Assembly (NCBI GenBank): GCA_002448305.1
Contig: DJWY01000038.1
Span: 1-48,334, forward strand
DNA length: 48,334 nt
Source of the DNA: Selenomonadales bacterium UBA7018
Lineage (GTDB): Bacteria; Bacillota; Negativicutes; Selenomonadales; Selenomonadaceae
Direction of reading: 5' to 3'
The position numbers were made by a program, and so were the translations under genes. The notes beneath the pieces are model-generated. The model was not told the DNA's origin. It ran no database searches and was given only the letters and a program-made list of their open reading frames with translations. This document shows, in pieces, positions 32,786-41,667 of the stretch; the stretch's first letter is position 1, and every line of letters starts with the position of its first letter.

Positions 32786-34399
32786 TTACACGACGGACGC
32801 AACAATAGCTTGCGCCTCTTCTTGAATTCTCTTAAGGTGGTCTGCGCTAACAAAACTTTCAGCGTAAACTTTGCACATATCCTCAGTGCCGGAAGGACGC
32901 GCCGCGAACCAACCCATATTGGTAACGACTTTCAAACCGCCGATTGATGCGCCATTGCCCGGAGCTTTGGTGAACTTGCCGGTAATTTTCGCGCCAGCGA
33001 GAGTATCAGCCTTGAGATTTTCGGGCGAAAGTTTACCCAAAGCCGCTTTTTGTTCGGGCGTAGCGGGCGTATCTTTGCGGGCATAATAGAACGTGCCGAA
33101 TTTATCGGTAAGTTCTTTGTGGTGTTCGGAAGGATTCTTGCCGGTCTTAGCGGTGATTTCGACGGCGAGCAAGTCCATAATAATGCCGTCTTTATCGGTC
33201 GTCCAAACGCTAGCGTCTTTGCAGAGGAACGACGCGCCCGCAGACTCTTCACCGCCAAAGCCCATTGAGCCATCAAACAAGCCGTCAACAAACCACTTAA
33301 AGCCAACAGGAACTTCGCAGAGTTTACGCCCGATTTCTTCCGCAACCTTATCGATAAGCGAGCTTGAAACGAGCGTTTTGCCAATCATGGCGTCTTTGCT
33401 CCAGCCTGCGCGATTGGTGAACAGATATTTAATCGCGACCGCTAGATAATGATTCGGATTCATCAAGCCTTGCGGGGTAACAATGCCGTGACGGTCGTAG
33501 TCGGTGTCGTTGCCAAATGCAATGTCGTACTTGTCTTTCAGCGCGATAAGGTTAGCCATAGCGAACGGCGACGAGCAGTCCATACGGATTTTCCCGTCGT
33601 GGTCGGGCGGCATAAAGCTAAACGTATAATCAATGTTGGGATTGACGACTTTGATAGGATTCTTGATTTTGTAGACTTCGTTAATCAAATCCCAGTAGAA
33701 AATTCCGGAGCCGCCGAGCGGGTCTGCGCCGACATTCAAACCGGAATTGATAACGGCGTCCATGTCAATAACTCTGTCCAAAGCTTCGACGTAAGGTTTC
33801 ATGTAGTCCATAAAGTGGACATTATCCATTTTGACGGCGCGTTCAAAGGGAACACGTTTAACAACTTTGTCGACGCCTTGCTTGATAATTTCGTTAGCGC
33901 GATTTTGGATAATCTTAGTAGTTTCCGCGCTAGCGGGACCGCCGGTAGTCGGGTCGTACTTGATTCCGCCGTCTGTTGGCGGGTTATGGGACGGAGTGAT
34001 AACTATGCCGTCAGCTTGTTTAGCTTCTTTGCGCTCATAGTTGTGGGCAAGGATAATGCGCGAGACAACGGGCGTAGGAACGGGTTTAAAATCTTCCTGG
34101 AGAATAATATCGACGCCATTAGCCGCTAAGACTTCGACGCAAGAACGGAGAGCCGGTTCGCTAAGTGCGTGAGTGTCCGCGCCGATGTAGAGTGGTCCTT
34201 GAATTTTTTCGGCGGTACGATATTCGTAGACTGCCTGCGCGATTGCAAGGATATGTTGTTCGTTGAAGCTGTGGAGCTTGGAACTGCCTCTGTGTCCGGA
34301 CGTACCGAACGCGACGCCCTGAGTTTTATTTTCCGGGTCGGGCGCGAGGGTGTAATAGTCGCTAATCAAGGACGGCAGGTTAACAACAGTTTTACTCAT
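32786..34399 (-). CDS. pgm: Phosphoglucomutase, alpha-D-glucose-specific
   Basis: The 537-residue alpha-D-phosphohexomutase interconverts glucose 1-phosphate and glucose 6-phosphate. Family landmarks are GVAFGTSGHRGSS near residue 30, the phosphoserine loop GIVITPSHNPPTDGGIKYD near 130, the Mg-binding GNDTDYDRHGI near 300, the sugar-binding GFGGEESAGASF near 380 and the phosphate-binding ARPSGTEDMCKVYAES near 510. AAAGGAGG precedes the ATG. It is flanked on the same strand by a second mutase gene and pgi. Together they link glycolysis to glycogen or cell-surface polysaccharide synthesis. Confidence 0.96.
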   Translation of the reverse strand: MSKTVVNLPSLISDYYTLAPDPENKTQGVAFGTSGHRGSSKLHSFNEQHILAIAQAVYEYRTAEKIQGPLYIGADTHALSEPALRSCVEVLAANGVDIILQEDFKPVPTPVVSRIILAHNYERKEAKQADGIVITPSHNPPTDGGIKYDPTTGGPASAETTKIIQNRANEIIKQGVDKVVKRVPFERAVKMDNVHFMDYMKPYVEALDRVIDMDAVINSGLNVGADPLGGSGIFYWDLINEVYKIKNPIKVVNPNIDYTFSFMPPDHDGKIRMDCSSPFAMANLIALKDKYDIAFGNDTDYDRHGIVTPQGLMNPNHYLAVAIKYLFTNRAGWSKDAMIGKTLVSSSLIDKVAEEIGRKLCEVPVGFKWFVDGLFDGSMGFGGEESAGASFLCKDASVWTTDKDGIIMDLLAVEITAKTGKNPSEHHKELTDKFGTFYYARKDTPATPEQKAALGKLSPENLKADTLAGAKITGKFTKAPGNGASIGGLKVVTNMGWFAARPSGTEDMCKVYAESFVSADHLKRIQEEAQAIVASVV

Positions 34400-34471
34400 A
34401 AAGAGTCCTCCTTTAGATAGAAAATTTTATTGACATGCTCAACAAATCGAGCGGAGTTGACAAATTTTATT

Positions 34472-35836
34472 TCAGCCACGAATAATAGCAAGCAACTCGT
34501 CGCGCTTCGTCTCCATTAAAGTTTTATCGCCACGAGCTTCGACGTTTAGCCGGATAAAAGGTTCAGTCTGCGAGCCACGCAGATTAAATCGCCAATCGTC
34601 AAAATCAATGCTAAGCCCGTCAATGTGATAGACTTTGCCGCTTGCGCCGTAGATTTTTTCAATCTTCGACATAATCTCCTTGACTTTATCAGTGCTTGCA
34701 ACTTTGGTATTAATTTCGCCGGAAACGGGATATTTTGCAATCCTGTCCGCCATAAGCTCGGATAAATTCTTGCCGCTCTTGCACAAAAGCTCCAGAACTA
34801 AAAGCCAAGGAATCATTCCGCTATCGCAAAGGTAAAAGTCGCGGAAGTAATGATGAGCGGACATTTCGCCACCATAAATCGCATTTTCGGCGCGCATAAG
34901 CTCTTTTATGTAAACATGCCCTGAACGACACATAATCGGCGTGCCGCCAAGACTTTCGACAATTTCAATGGTATTCCAAATGGCTCGCGGGTCGTAAATA
35001 ATCTTCTCGCCGCTATGCTTTTGCAAAAACGCTTCGGCAAGAAAACCAACCATGTAATAGCCTTCGATAAAGCCGCCATTCTCGTCAAATAAAAAGCAAC
35101 GGTCAAAATCTCCGTCAAAAGCAATCCCGCAAGCCGCGCCGCTCTCAACGACCGCCTTTGAAGTTTCTGCGCGGGCATCTTGGAGCAGAGGATTTGGGAC
35201 GCCGTTTGGAAAATAACCGTTGGCGTTGTTATGAACTTTGACAATATCGAAAGGCAAAAATTTTTCAAGCTCATTGATAATCGGACCTGCCGAGCCGTTG
35301 CCGGTGTTAATGACAACTTTAAGCGGCTTGAGATTTTTAACGTCGACATAGGAAAGGAGACATTTTATATAATCTGGCTGAATATCAATCCGATAAACAG
35401 TGCCGGTAGCTTTTCTGAATGACCAATCGCGGCTTTCGTCCTCGACCGCCGCTTTGATTGCAAGCAGACCGGTTTTGGGCGCAATCGGACGGACGCCCTT
35501 TCCAACAAATTTCATGCCGTTATATTCTTTCGGATTGTGGGAAGCAGTAATCATAATGCCGCCGTCGAAGTCGTGAAAGCCCGTTGCAAAATAAATCATC
35601 TCGGTGCCGCATTGCCCAATGTCGTAAACGTCGCAACCCGCCTCAGTGAGTCCACGTGCTAGCGCGTCGAAAAGCGTTGAGCCGGAAAGGCGAATATCAT
35701 GACCGACTGCAATTTTCTTTGCGTTGAAAAGTTCTGGAAAAACTCTGCCGACGCGATACGCCAAATCTTGATTAATACTCTCTGGATAAATCCCGCGAAT
35801 GTCGTACGCGCCGAAACCGGAGGTGTTAATCGCCAT
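34472..35836 (-). CDS. Phosphomannomutase/phosphoglucomutase
   Basis: The 454-residue enzyme is a second alpha-D-phosphohexomutase, of the AlgC/ManB type. Visible are FGAYDIRGIYPESI at the N-terminus, the phosphoserine loop GGIMITASHNPKEYNGMKF near residue 100, metal-binding AFDGDFDRCFLFDE near 240, substrate loop AIYGGEMSAHHYF near 320, and a C-terminal phosphate-binding segment LRGSQTEPFIRLNVEA. Enzymes of this type act on mannose and glucose phosphates and feed nucleotide-sugar synthesis. The ATG at 35836 is chosen because the family begins here; an upstream in-frame extension has no family match. GGGAG lies 11 bases upstream. Confidence 0.93.
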   Translation of the reverse strand: MAINTSGFGAYDIRGIYPESINQDLAYRVGRVFPELFNAKKIAVGHDIRLSGSTLFDALARGLTEAGCDVYDIGQCGTEMIYFATGFHDFDGGIMITASHNPKEYNGMKFVGKGVRPIAPKTGLLAIKAAVEDESRDWSFRKATGTVYRIDIQPDYIKCLLSYVDVKNLKPLKVVINTGNGSAGPIINELEKFLPFDIVKVHNNANGYFPNGVPNPLLQDARAETSKAVVESGAACGIAFDGDFDRCFLFDENGGFIEGYYMVGFLAEAFLQKHSGEKIIYDPRAIWNTIEIVESLGGTPIMCRSGHVYIKELMRAENAIYGGEMSAHHYFRDFYLCDSGMIPWLLVLELLCKSGKNLSELMADRIAKYPVSGEINTKVASTDKVKEIMSKIEKIYGASGKVYHIDGLSIDFDDWRFNLRGSQTEPFIRLNVEARGDKTLMETKRDELLAIIRG

Positions 35837-35961
35837 TCTACTACACACTCCCTTTTTAAAATCGCTATTTGTAATTTGAATTTTGTATTCTATTCGCGGG
35901 AAATTTTTCCTGTTGAATTGGCAGAAAATTTTTAAGGAAATTTTTATGTTCGCCCACAAAC

Positions 35962-35982
35962 AAAAAAGCCCCGTCATGGGGC
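35962..35982 (-). terminator. Intrinsic terminator of the deacetylase-like gene
   Basis: On the minus strand GCCCC pairs with GGGGC around a five-base loop and is followed by six T residues. It lies about 75 bases after the stop of the deacetylase-like gene and before the mutase gene. Confidence 0.9.
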
Positions 35983-36056
35983 GGAAAAATGATTTAAGGG
36001 GAATACAGGGTGGTTAAATATGGATTCAGGATGGAGCCGATAAGGAGAGGAAATGC

Positions 36057-36941
36057 TTATTTATTTTTCGGAAATCGTTTGATGAACTCGTCAGCCATTT
36101 CGTTAAGAGTGCACCAGCGAACGCCCTCAAATTTATTGATATGGTCGATAAGTTTTTGATGACAGCCGAGACATTTAATTCTGCCGGAAACGTCAGGGTG
36201 AATAGTCATTGGGAAAACGGCGAAATCATAATTTTCGTACACGTAATCGAATGAATCAGCCCACATATCAAAAATATCGTGCGGATTATAGAAACCGAAG
36301 CTATTCGGCGATTTTTTCATGAACATAAGCGGCGGAATGTCATCTAAATCCCAGTTAGCAGGAATTTCGACAAGGTCAGTTTCTTCACCGCGAATAAGCG
36401 GTTTCATCCAGGTTGAAGCGGGCTTAGAGTAATCGATTTTGCTCCACGTGTCACCGATTCGAACGTAATAGGGCATGCAATCATGATGCATAAGCGAATG
36501 GTCGTATTTAATGCCATATTTCTTGAGGAGTTTATCAGTTACGTTAGAAAATTCCCACCACGGAGCGACATAACCTGTAGGCGGCTTGCCGGTGAGCGCG
36601 GTAATAAGTTCGATACTCTTGACGAGAATATCTTCTTCCTGTTGAGGCGTCATAGCAAGCGGGTTTTCATGGGAATAGCCGTGTGCGCCGATTTCGTGCC
36701 CGTCGTCAACAATCATTTTCATTTGTTCAGGGAAAGTTTCGATAGAATGACCAGGCGCAAACCAGGTAACTTTGATATTATTCTTTTTGAACAGCTTGAG
36801 GAGGCGGGGAATGCCGACTTCGCCCGCGAACAGCCCGCGAGAAATGTCATCGGGGGAATCTTCGCCGCCGTAGGAGCCGAGCCAACCAGCGACAGCGTCA
36901 ATGTCGACGCCATAGCCAACAAGAATTTCTTTCTTAGCCAT
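36057..36941 (-). CDS. Polysaccharide deacetylase-family hydrolase (HpPgdA/PuuE-like)
   Basis: The 294-residue NodB-fold hydrolase has no signal peptide. Likely metal ligands are D13 or D15 in YGVDIDAVAG, then H87 and H91 in GHEIGAHGYSH. TGYVAPWWEFS and MTIHPDVSGR are further family segments. From memory, length and sequence strongly resemble Helicobacter pylori HP0310 (called PgdA) and its epsilonproteobacterial relatives. The PuuE-type branch also includes allantoinase-like and cyclic-imide hydrolases. It sits 45 bases behind a nitrilase gene with a sigma-54 promoter. That context fits hydrolysis of a small cyclic amide or imide followed by deamidation better than peptidoglycan modification. 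This reading is inference. A strong terminator follows. Confidence 0.85.
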   Translation of the reverse strand: MAKKEILVGYGVDIDAVAGWLGSYGGEDSPDDISRGLFAGEVGIPRLLKLFKKNNIKVTWFAPGHSIETFPEQMKMIVDDGHEIGAHGYSHENPLAMTPQQEEDILVKSIELITALTGKPPTGYVAPWWEFSNVTDKLLKKYGIKYDHSLMHHDCMPYYVRIGDTWSKIDYSKPASTWMKPLIRGEETDLVEIPANWDLDDIPPLMFMKKSPNSFGFYNPHDIFDMWADSFDYVYENYDFAVFPMTIHPDVSGRIKCLGCHQKLIDHINKFEGVRWCTLNEMADEFIKRFPKNK

Positions 36942-36986
36942 TTTAATGCCCTCCTAAAAGTTTTGTGCGTATGTAGTAAAGCTTGA

Positions 36987-37784
36987 TTAAAAATTTTTGT
37001 TACGAAGTTTCCAGTTAAGGTCGCGGAGATAGGGTAAAGTACTCCGCATTTTTTTTATTTCGGACAAATCAATTTCTGCAAGAACGATTTTTTCTTCATC
37101 GACGTCCGCCGCCGCTAAAATTTCGACATTGGGCGCGACGATTCTGCTCAGACCTCCGAAAATCGAATCAGAATCTTGTCCGCAACGATTACAAGCGATA
37201 ACGAAGGCGCCATTTTCAAGTGCGCGACTTTTCGAGGCAATTTCCCACGCATAATCGCGAGCTTTGCCGAATGCGGAAGGATAAATGAGAATATCCGCGC
37301 CCTTTTGAGCTTGAATCCGCGCAGGTTCAGGAAAACCGATTTCGTAGCAGATGAGAAGCCCGACGGTAGCGAAAGGCAATTTGAAAACTTCGATTGAATT
37401 GCCTTTGCCAAAGCGGGTTTTTTCTTTGTCCCAAAGGTGCATCTTGCGTTGATTACCGATTAAGCCTTCTACGCCGACGATTATCGCTGTGTCATAAATA
37501 ATTTTATCCTCTCCCTTCTCAAGAACTGCCGCCGCGATATAGACGTTGAATTTTTCGGCGAGCCGTTGCAAATAATTTGTAGTGTGTCCTGGAATTTCTT
37601 CAGCTAAGTCGTTGTCTTTGAGTTCGACGCGATATCCGGTGCTGAAAAGTTCGGGCAGGACGATTAGTTTTGCGCCATGCGACGCGGCTTTGGCAATCAG
37701 GCTCGTGGCATGAGCGAGATTTTTTTCCTTATCGTAAGGAGTGCAGTCCATTTGCACGGACGCTGCGATAAATTTGTTCGCCAT
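36987..37784 (-). CDS. Carbon-nitrogen hydrolase (nitrilase superfamily amidase)
   Basis: The 265-residue cytoplasmic hydrolase carries the Glu-Lys-Cys triad: E45 (VLPELFSTGY), K114 (NQRKMHLWD) and C146 (LLICYEIGFPEPAR). The length is typical of single-domain amidases such as omega-amidases and N-carbamoyl amide hydrolases. It is the first gene after a -24/-12 promoter at 37827-37841, and the deacetylase-like hydrolase follows. A sigma-54 activator gene lies immediately upstream on the same strand. The exact amide substrate is unknown. A half-amide produced by its partner is an attractive guess. Confidence 0.9.
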   Translation of the reverse strand: MANKFIAASVQMDCTPYDKEKNLAHATSLIAKAASHGAKLIVLPELFSTGYRVELKDNDLAEEIPGHTTNYLQRLAEKFNVYIAAAVLEKGEDKIIYDTAIIVGVEGLIGNQRKMHLWDKEKTRFGKGNSIEVFKLPFATVGLLICYEIGFPEPARIQAQKGADILIYPSAFGKARDYAWEIASKSRALENGAFVIACNRCGQDSDSIFGGLSRIVAPNVEILAAADVDEEKIVLAEIDLSEIKKMRSTLPYLRDLNWKLRNKNF

Positions 37785-37826
37785 TTTATTCGCCTCTTTT
37801 CCTTTATGCCTTCGCCCTTATAAAAA

Positions 37827-37841
37827 GCAAGTTCTATGCCA
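37827..37841 (-). promoter_or_regulatory. Sigma-54 (-24/-12) promoter of the nitrilase operon
   Basis: On the minus strand TGGCATAGAACTTGC has the invariant GG and GC exactly 10 bases apart, followed by TTTTT. It lies about 43 bases upstream of the nitrilase start codon. The neighbouring gene encodes a sigma-54 activator with a GAFTGA loop. Confidence 0.82.
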
Positions 37842-37842
37842 A

Positions 37843-37930
37843 GTCGCTTTGAAAGCGACGGAACAGTTGACGCGATTTGCCACCCGATAATTTTAATGTT
37901 ATCGCCGCGCCGCTACGCTCCGCTAGCTTC
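37843..37930 (-). repeat. Dispersed ~90-bp GC-rich element, copy B
   Basis: Read on the minus strand this copy aligns with 30524-30618 and ends in the palindrome GTCGCTTT/AAAGCGAC. It lies directly downstream of the sigma-54 activator gene and abuts the -24/-12 promoter of the nitrilase gene. Copy A also sits directly downstream of a regulator gene, in the same relative orientation. Confidence 0.75.
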
Positions 37931-37975
37931 TTTTTTTATGCAGTTATCCATATCCGATTATGCAACGCCGAATAA

Positions 37976-39658
37976 TCATTTTTTGCTAAGCTTGCGACTA
38001 ACTGTGCTTTGATTGACGCCGAGAACTTCAGCAATAGCGGTTGTGGTTTTATATTTCTTCCGCGCCATAGCCAAAAGTTTTTCCTCTAAAATTCTCTGCG
38101 CGTCTTTAAGCGGAATAATTTCGCTGACGTGAATAACTTCGCCGCGTTCTTTAGCGATAACTTCGGGCAGGCTCTCGACTTCGATTAGCGATTGCGGCGA
38201 CAAGACAACCATACGTTCGACGGCGTGTTGAAGTTCGCGAACATTGCCGTCCCAAGAGTAGCGAAAAAATGCGTCCATAACTTCCGGCGAAAATTTGCAG
38301 TCAAGATTGTACTTGCGATTATATTTCTCTAGAAACGCCAGCGATAACGGCAAAATATCATCGCGCCTTTCGCGCAACGGCGGAATGCAAATTTGTACGA
38401 CGTTCAGCCGGTAATATAAATCTTTGCGGAAATTGCCGCACTCAATCTCCTCCAAAAGATTTTTATTCGTCGCCGCAATGATTCTAACGTCAAGCGTTTT
38501 TGTCTTAGTGCCGCCCACGCGCATAAATTCTTTTTCCTGAAGGACACGCAGAAATTTAGCCTGCATGTTGATTGGAATTTCGCTAATCTCGTCAAGAAAA
38601 AGCGTCCCATGATTAGCCAGCTCGAAAAGTCCGGGCTTGCCGTTGCGTTCGGCTCCGGTGAAGGCTCCGCGCTCATAGCCGAAAAGTTCCGATTCAAACA
38701 GCGTCGGCGGTATCGCGCTACAATTTATTTTTATGTAAGGCTTATCTGCGCGGCGGCTCTTAGTCGCGATAAGGTTCGCTAAAACTTCCTTGCCAACGCC
38801 CGATTCGCCCGTTATCAAAACTGCAACGTCGGTTTCGCTGACTTTCATAGCGCGTTCAAAAACTTTCTGCATTTCGGGGCTTGCCGCAATGAACGAAGTA
38901 TTTTCCTTTGCCATACGACTTAGCGCGAGTTCGCGTTTGTAGCCGTCAAGTAAAAGCCGCGTATCTTCCAATTCTTTCGACAAGCCGCTTTCATTTTGGA
39001 TTATGCGCGAAGTGTTTATGACGCGAATAATTTTGCCCGCCTCGTTTTGAATAGGCGTGCCCATGACCAAAAGTTTTTTACCGGTGGCGGTCGTCTGAAT
39101 TGCCTGCACGCGCCGTTTACTTTCCAGAACCATGCGCGTTATCGACGGATAATAAATTTTCTCGCGTTCCAAATCATAAACGCTCTTGCCGACAAGAAAT
39201 TTCGCGTCGACGCCCCAAATAGAATTCGCCGCCGAACTTACTTCCAAAGTAATGCCGTCGCCGTCGGAAGCGTAAATAACATCCCAATTCGTTTCAAAAA
39301 GTTTGTGAATATCTTCAGCAATGTTGCTGTAGTTAAGCTCCATATAACCCACCGAACCCGCGCCGTAATTGTGGAAACGCATTTCCAACGCGCCATTTAT
39401 GCCCCGCTCCGAAAAAATATTGCTAAGGACGACCAAATCATCATTCTCGCGGAAAATTAATTTGGTTTCAGTCGAATAGCTAAGAGCGTTGACGAGTTGT
39501 TGACTGTTTGAAAATTTACGAATGTTCTTGCCCAAAATTTTATCGGGCGGTACGCCTTTAGCGTCACAGTAGTCGCGATTAGCCTTGAGAATTTTGCCCA
39601 CCTTATCAATAACGACCAGTTCGCAGGGCAATGCGTCCATCAATATTTGCTCCGTCAT
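37976..39658 (-). CDS. Sigma-54-dependent transcriptional activator with PAS domains
   Basis: The 560-residue enhancer-binding protein has one or two N-terminal PAS-like domains (about 5-110 and 125-230), a AAA+ core with Walker A GESGVGKE, sigma-54-contacting loop ERGAFTGAE and Walker B GTLFLDEISEI, and a C-terminal Fis-type helix-turn-helix (TTAIAEVLGVNQSTVSRKL). PAS input suggests sensing of a small molecule rather than phosphorylation. The ATG at 39658 lies nine bases after AAGGAG; a TTG two codons earlier is too close. It sits between two genes or operons that each carry a -24/-12 promoter, and so is the probable local activator of both. Confidence 0.95.
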   Translation of the reverse strand: MTEQILMDALPCELVVIDKVGKILKANRDYCDAKGVPPDKILGKNIRKFSNSQQLVNALSYSTETKLIFRENDDLVVLSNIFSERGINGALEMRFHNYGAGSVGYMELNYSNIAEDIHKLFETNWDVIYASDGDGITLEVSSAANSIWGVDAKFLVGKSVYDLEREKIYYPSITRMVLESKRRVQAIQTTATGKKLLVMGTPIQNEAGKIIRVINTSRIIQNESGLSKELEDTRLLLDGYKRELALSRMAKENTSFIAASPEMQKVFERAMKVSETDVAVLITGESGVGKEVLANLIATKSRRADKPYIKINCSAIPPTLFESELFGYERGAFTGAERNGKPGLFELANHGTLFLDEISEIPINMQAKFLRVLQEKEFMRVGGTKTKTLDVRIIAATNKNLLEEIECGNFRKDLYYRLNVVQICIPPLRERRDDILPLSLAFLEKYNRKYNLDCKFSPEVMDAFFRYSWDGNVRELQHAVERMVVLSPQSLIEVESLPEVIAKERGEVIHVSEIIPLKDAQRILEEKLLAMARKKYKTTTAIAEVLGVNQSTVSRKLSKK

Positions 39659-39685
39659 TTTCAACCACTCCTTGTGTAAAAAATA

Positions 39686-40141
39686 TTAAGCCTCCTCATT
39701 TTTAGCCAGTAGCCGCGCAGATTTATCAGAAATGATTCCTAAGAAAATGCCGCAGGCTAATCCGATTGCTGTAATTTCGGGCGAATCGCCGAGCGCGTTG
39801 ACTGCGTAGAAAGTTGCATTGCCAATGAAAGTTCCAGGAATAAAGCTCAAAATTTCAAGGTGCGCTTGCCAACACATAATCGCCGCGAAAATTATCGTGA
39901 AGAAATAATACGGCACATCGGGGAAAATTCCGCAAAGCGTCAACGTCAAAATTCCCCAAATAACGCCGCTAAGATTTGAACATAAACCCAGCTTGACGCC
40001 TTTGACGCCGCCGCCCGCCGCAAAATAAGTTGCCCAGCCTAAAAAGCCCGCGAAACTTATCAGCTGAAAAGAATCCGCCGCAAAACACCACGCGCCCGCT
40101 AAAATTCCTACCGTCAAGCCGACCGATATTAAATAAGTCAT
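39686..40141 (-). CDS. DUF1097-family membrane protein
   Basis: The 151-residue hydrophobic protein has about five transmembrane segments (for example SVGLTVGILAGAWCFAA, LGWATYFAAGGG, GVIWGILTLTLCGI and AIGLACGIFLGIISD), matching the DUF1097/YcdZ type. Some members are thought to be transporters, but none is well characterised to my knowledge. AGGAGG precedes the ATG. A near-perfect sigma-54 promoter lies 28-42 bases upstream. The activator gene follows 27 bases downstream on the same strand. It may import the compound handled by the nitrilase and deacetylase-like enzymes. Confidence 0.85.
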   Translation of the reverse strand: MTYLISVGLTVGILAGAWCFAADSFQLISFAGFLGWATYFAAGGGVKGVKLGLCSNLSGVIWGILTLTLCGIFPDVPYYFFTIIFAAIMCWQAHLEILSFIPGTFIGNATFYAVNALGDSPEITAIGLACGIFLGIISDKSARLLAKNEEA

Positions 40142-40168
40142 AGTTATCGCCTCCTGCCCTTTTAAAAA

Positions 40169-40183
40169 GCAATTCGCGTGCCA
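40169..40183 (-). promoter_or_regulatory. Sigma-54 (-24/-12) promoter, near consensus
   Basis: On the minus strand TGGCACGCGAATTGC followed by TTTTT matches the TGGCACG-N4-TTGC consensus at every defined base. It lies upstream of the DUF1097 gene, and the activator gene is next in line. Confidence 0.9.
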
Positions 40184-40263
40184 AATTCTTCGCCAATGAA
40201 TTTTTCCAATGCGCAGGGAAATATTCTTACGTGTAGAAAAACTTTTGCGAAGAGGTGTTTATT

Positions 40264-41595
40264 ATGGGTAAATTTTTTTGGCAATTAGCAACGACGTTGA
40301 CTATTTTATCGACATTGCTTTTTGCGACAGTAAGTCACGCTGAAATTCAAACTTACACGGGCGAAGGCATTTACATCATGAGCGAGGGCGAAAATCTTGG
40401 TGTTGCAAAGGAACGAGCTAAAGCTAATGCCATGCGTAACGCTTGTGAACAGGCAGGCGTTTACGTTGAAAGCCGAACTGAAGTCCGTAATTTACAAGTT
40501 GATAAAGACGAAATTATCACGATGACCAGCAACATTTTGCAGTTGATCGAAGAGCCGCATTTCTATCCGCTTGAGGAAGTCGATAATCTCGAAGGCATTA
40601 AAATTCGTGTGACTGTTAAGGCTAAAATCGATGACACCGACATAAACCGTTGGCTCAATAAAGGCTCGCGGGAAAAAGCCGAACTTGTAGCGCAAAATGA
40701 GGCTTTGCGCAAAGCAAATGAAGAACAAGAACGCCAAATCACCGAATTGAAACGCCAACTCGCTAAATCAACTACAAAAGAAGATAAAGAACAAATCACG
40801 CAGAAATTTGCTAACGCTGATAAAAAATTCCTATCAAATCAAAAATTTGAAGAAGCGCAAAGATTTTATGACAAAGGAGATTATGAATCAGTAATTAGAG
40901 TTTGCACAGAGGCGATTGAGCTCAATCATTATAATCCATTGCCTTACAGCTTACGTAGCCTTGCTTATTTAAATCTTAATAAAGATGAAGAATTTTATGC
41001 CGATTCGGATAAATTTAAGGAACTTTTTCCATATTTTGATGCGGAAATTTACAAAGCGCGTGGTGATGATTATATTCAATCAGGACAATATGAGCGAGCG
41101 ATTCAGAATTACAGCAAAGCTTTAGAACTTAATCCGAACGATGCAGAGTTTTATAAAAGTCGCGGTATCGCTTATATTAACTTTGGAGTACATTATTTGA
41201 CAACTAAGGATTATGGGCGTTCACTTACAAATTATGAGCTAGCAATTCAAGATTTTAACAAAGCCATCAATCTCAACCAAAATGATGCTATGACCTGGTG
41301 TGGACTTGGCACTGCATGTTCAGCACTAGGACAATATGAGCAAGCCATTATAGATTTCAATAGAGCCTTGAAAATTGACCCTAAATTTTCAGATGCGTAC
41401 TTTAAGCGCGGCATGATTTACGTCTTAAAAGGAAATTTTGAGTTAGCGATTGCAGATATGACAAAACTTATTGAACTCGACCCCAATAATAGTATGTATT
41501 GGCAATTTCGCGGAGGACTTTACCAAAAACTCGGTTACAATACGAAAGCTCAAGCAGATTTTGCAAAAGCTAAGCAGCTCGGATATAATGGCTAA
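40264..41595 (+). CDS. Secreted TPR-repeat protein with FlgT-like N-terminal region
   Basis: The 443-residue protein has a signal peptide ending in ATVSHAEI near residue 24. Residues 30-125 (EGENLGVAKERAKANAMRNA and onward) recall the N-terminal domain of FlgT-like and related lipoproteins. A coiled coil covers about 135-195, and at least five TPR motifs follow from about 205 to 440 (for example YERAIQNYSKALELNPNDAE and YEQAIIDFNRALKIDPKFSD). TPRs usually mediate protein binding; an envelope or periplasmic scaffold is likely. The ATG at 40264 is preceded by GAGGTG. The gene is divergent from the sigma-54-controlled membrane protein. The TPR half is more AT-rich than its neighbours. Confidence 0.88.
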   Translation: MGKFFWQLATTLTILSTLLFATVSHAEIQTYTGEGIYIMSEGENLGVAKERAKANAMRNACEQAGVYVESRTEVRNLQVDKDEIITMTSNILQLIEEPHFYPLEEVDNLEGIKIRVTVKAKIDDTDINRWLNKGSREKAELVAQNEALRKANEEQERQITELKRQLAKSTTKEDKEQITQKFANADKKFLSNQKFEEAQRFYDKGDYESVIRVCTEAIELNHYNPLPYSLRSLAYLNLNKDEEFYADSDKFKELFPYFDAEIYKARGDDYIQSGQYERAIQNYSKALELNPNDAEFYKSRGIAYINFGVHYLTTKDYGRSLTNYELAIQDFNKAINLNQNDAMTWCGLGTACSALGQYEQAIIDFNRALKIDPKFSDAYFKRGMIYVLKGNFELAIADMTKLIELDPNNSMYWQFRGGLYQKLGYNTKAQADFAKAKQLGYNG

Positions 41596-41606
41596 CAAAA
41601 ATTTCA

Positions 41607-41635
41607 TTGTCAAAGGGCGCGATTTATGATTTAAT
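41607..41635 (+). promoter_or_regulatory. Candidate promoter of the 207-residue protein gene
   Basis: TTGTCA and TTTAAT are separated by 17 bases, about 32 bases before the start codon. Confidence 0.5.
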
Positions 41636-41667
41636 AAACGCACCAAAAATTTTAGGGAGTGAGCATT

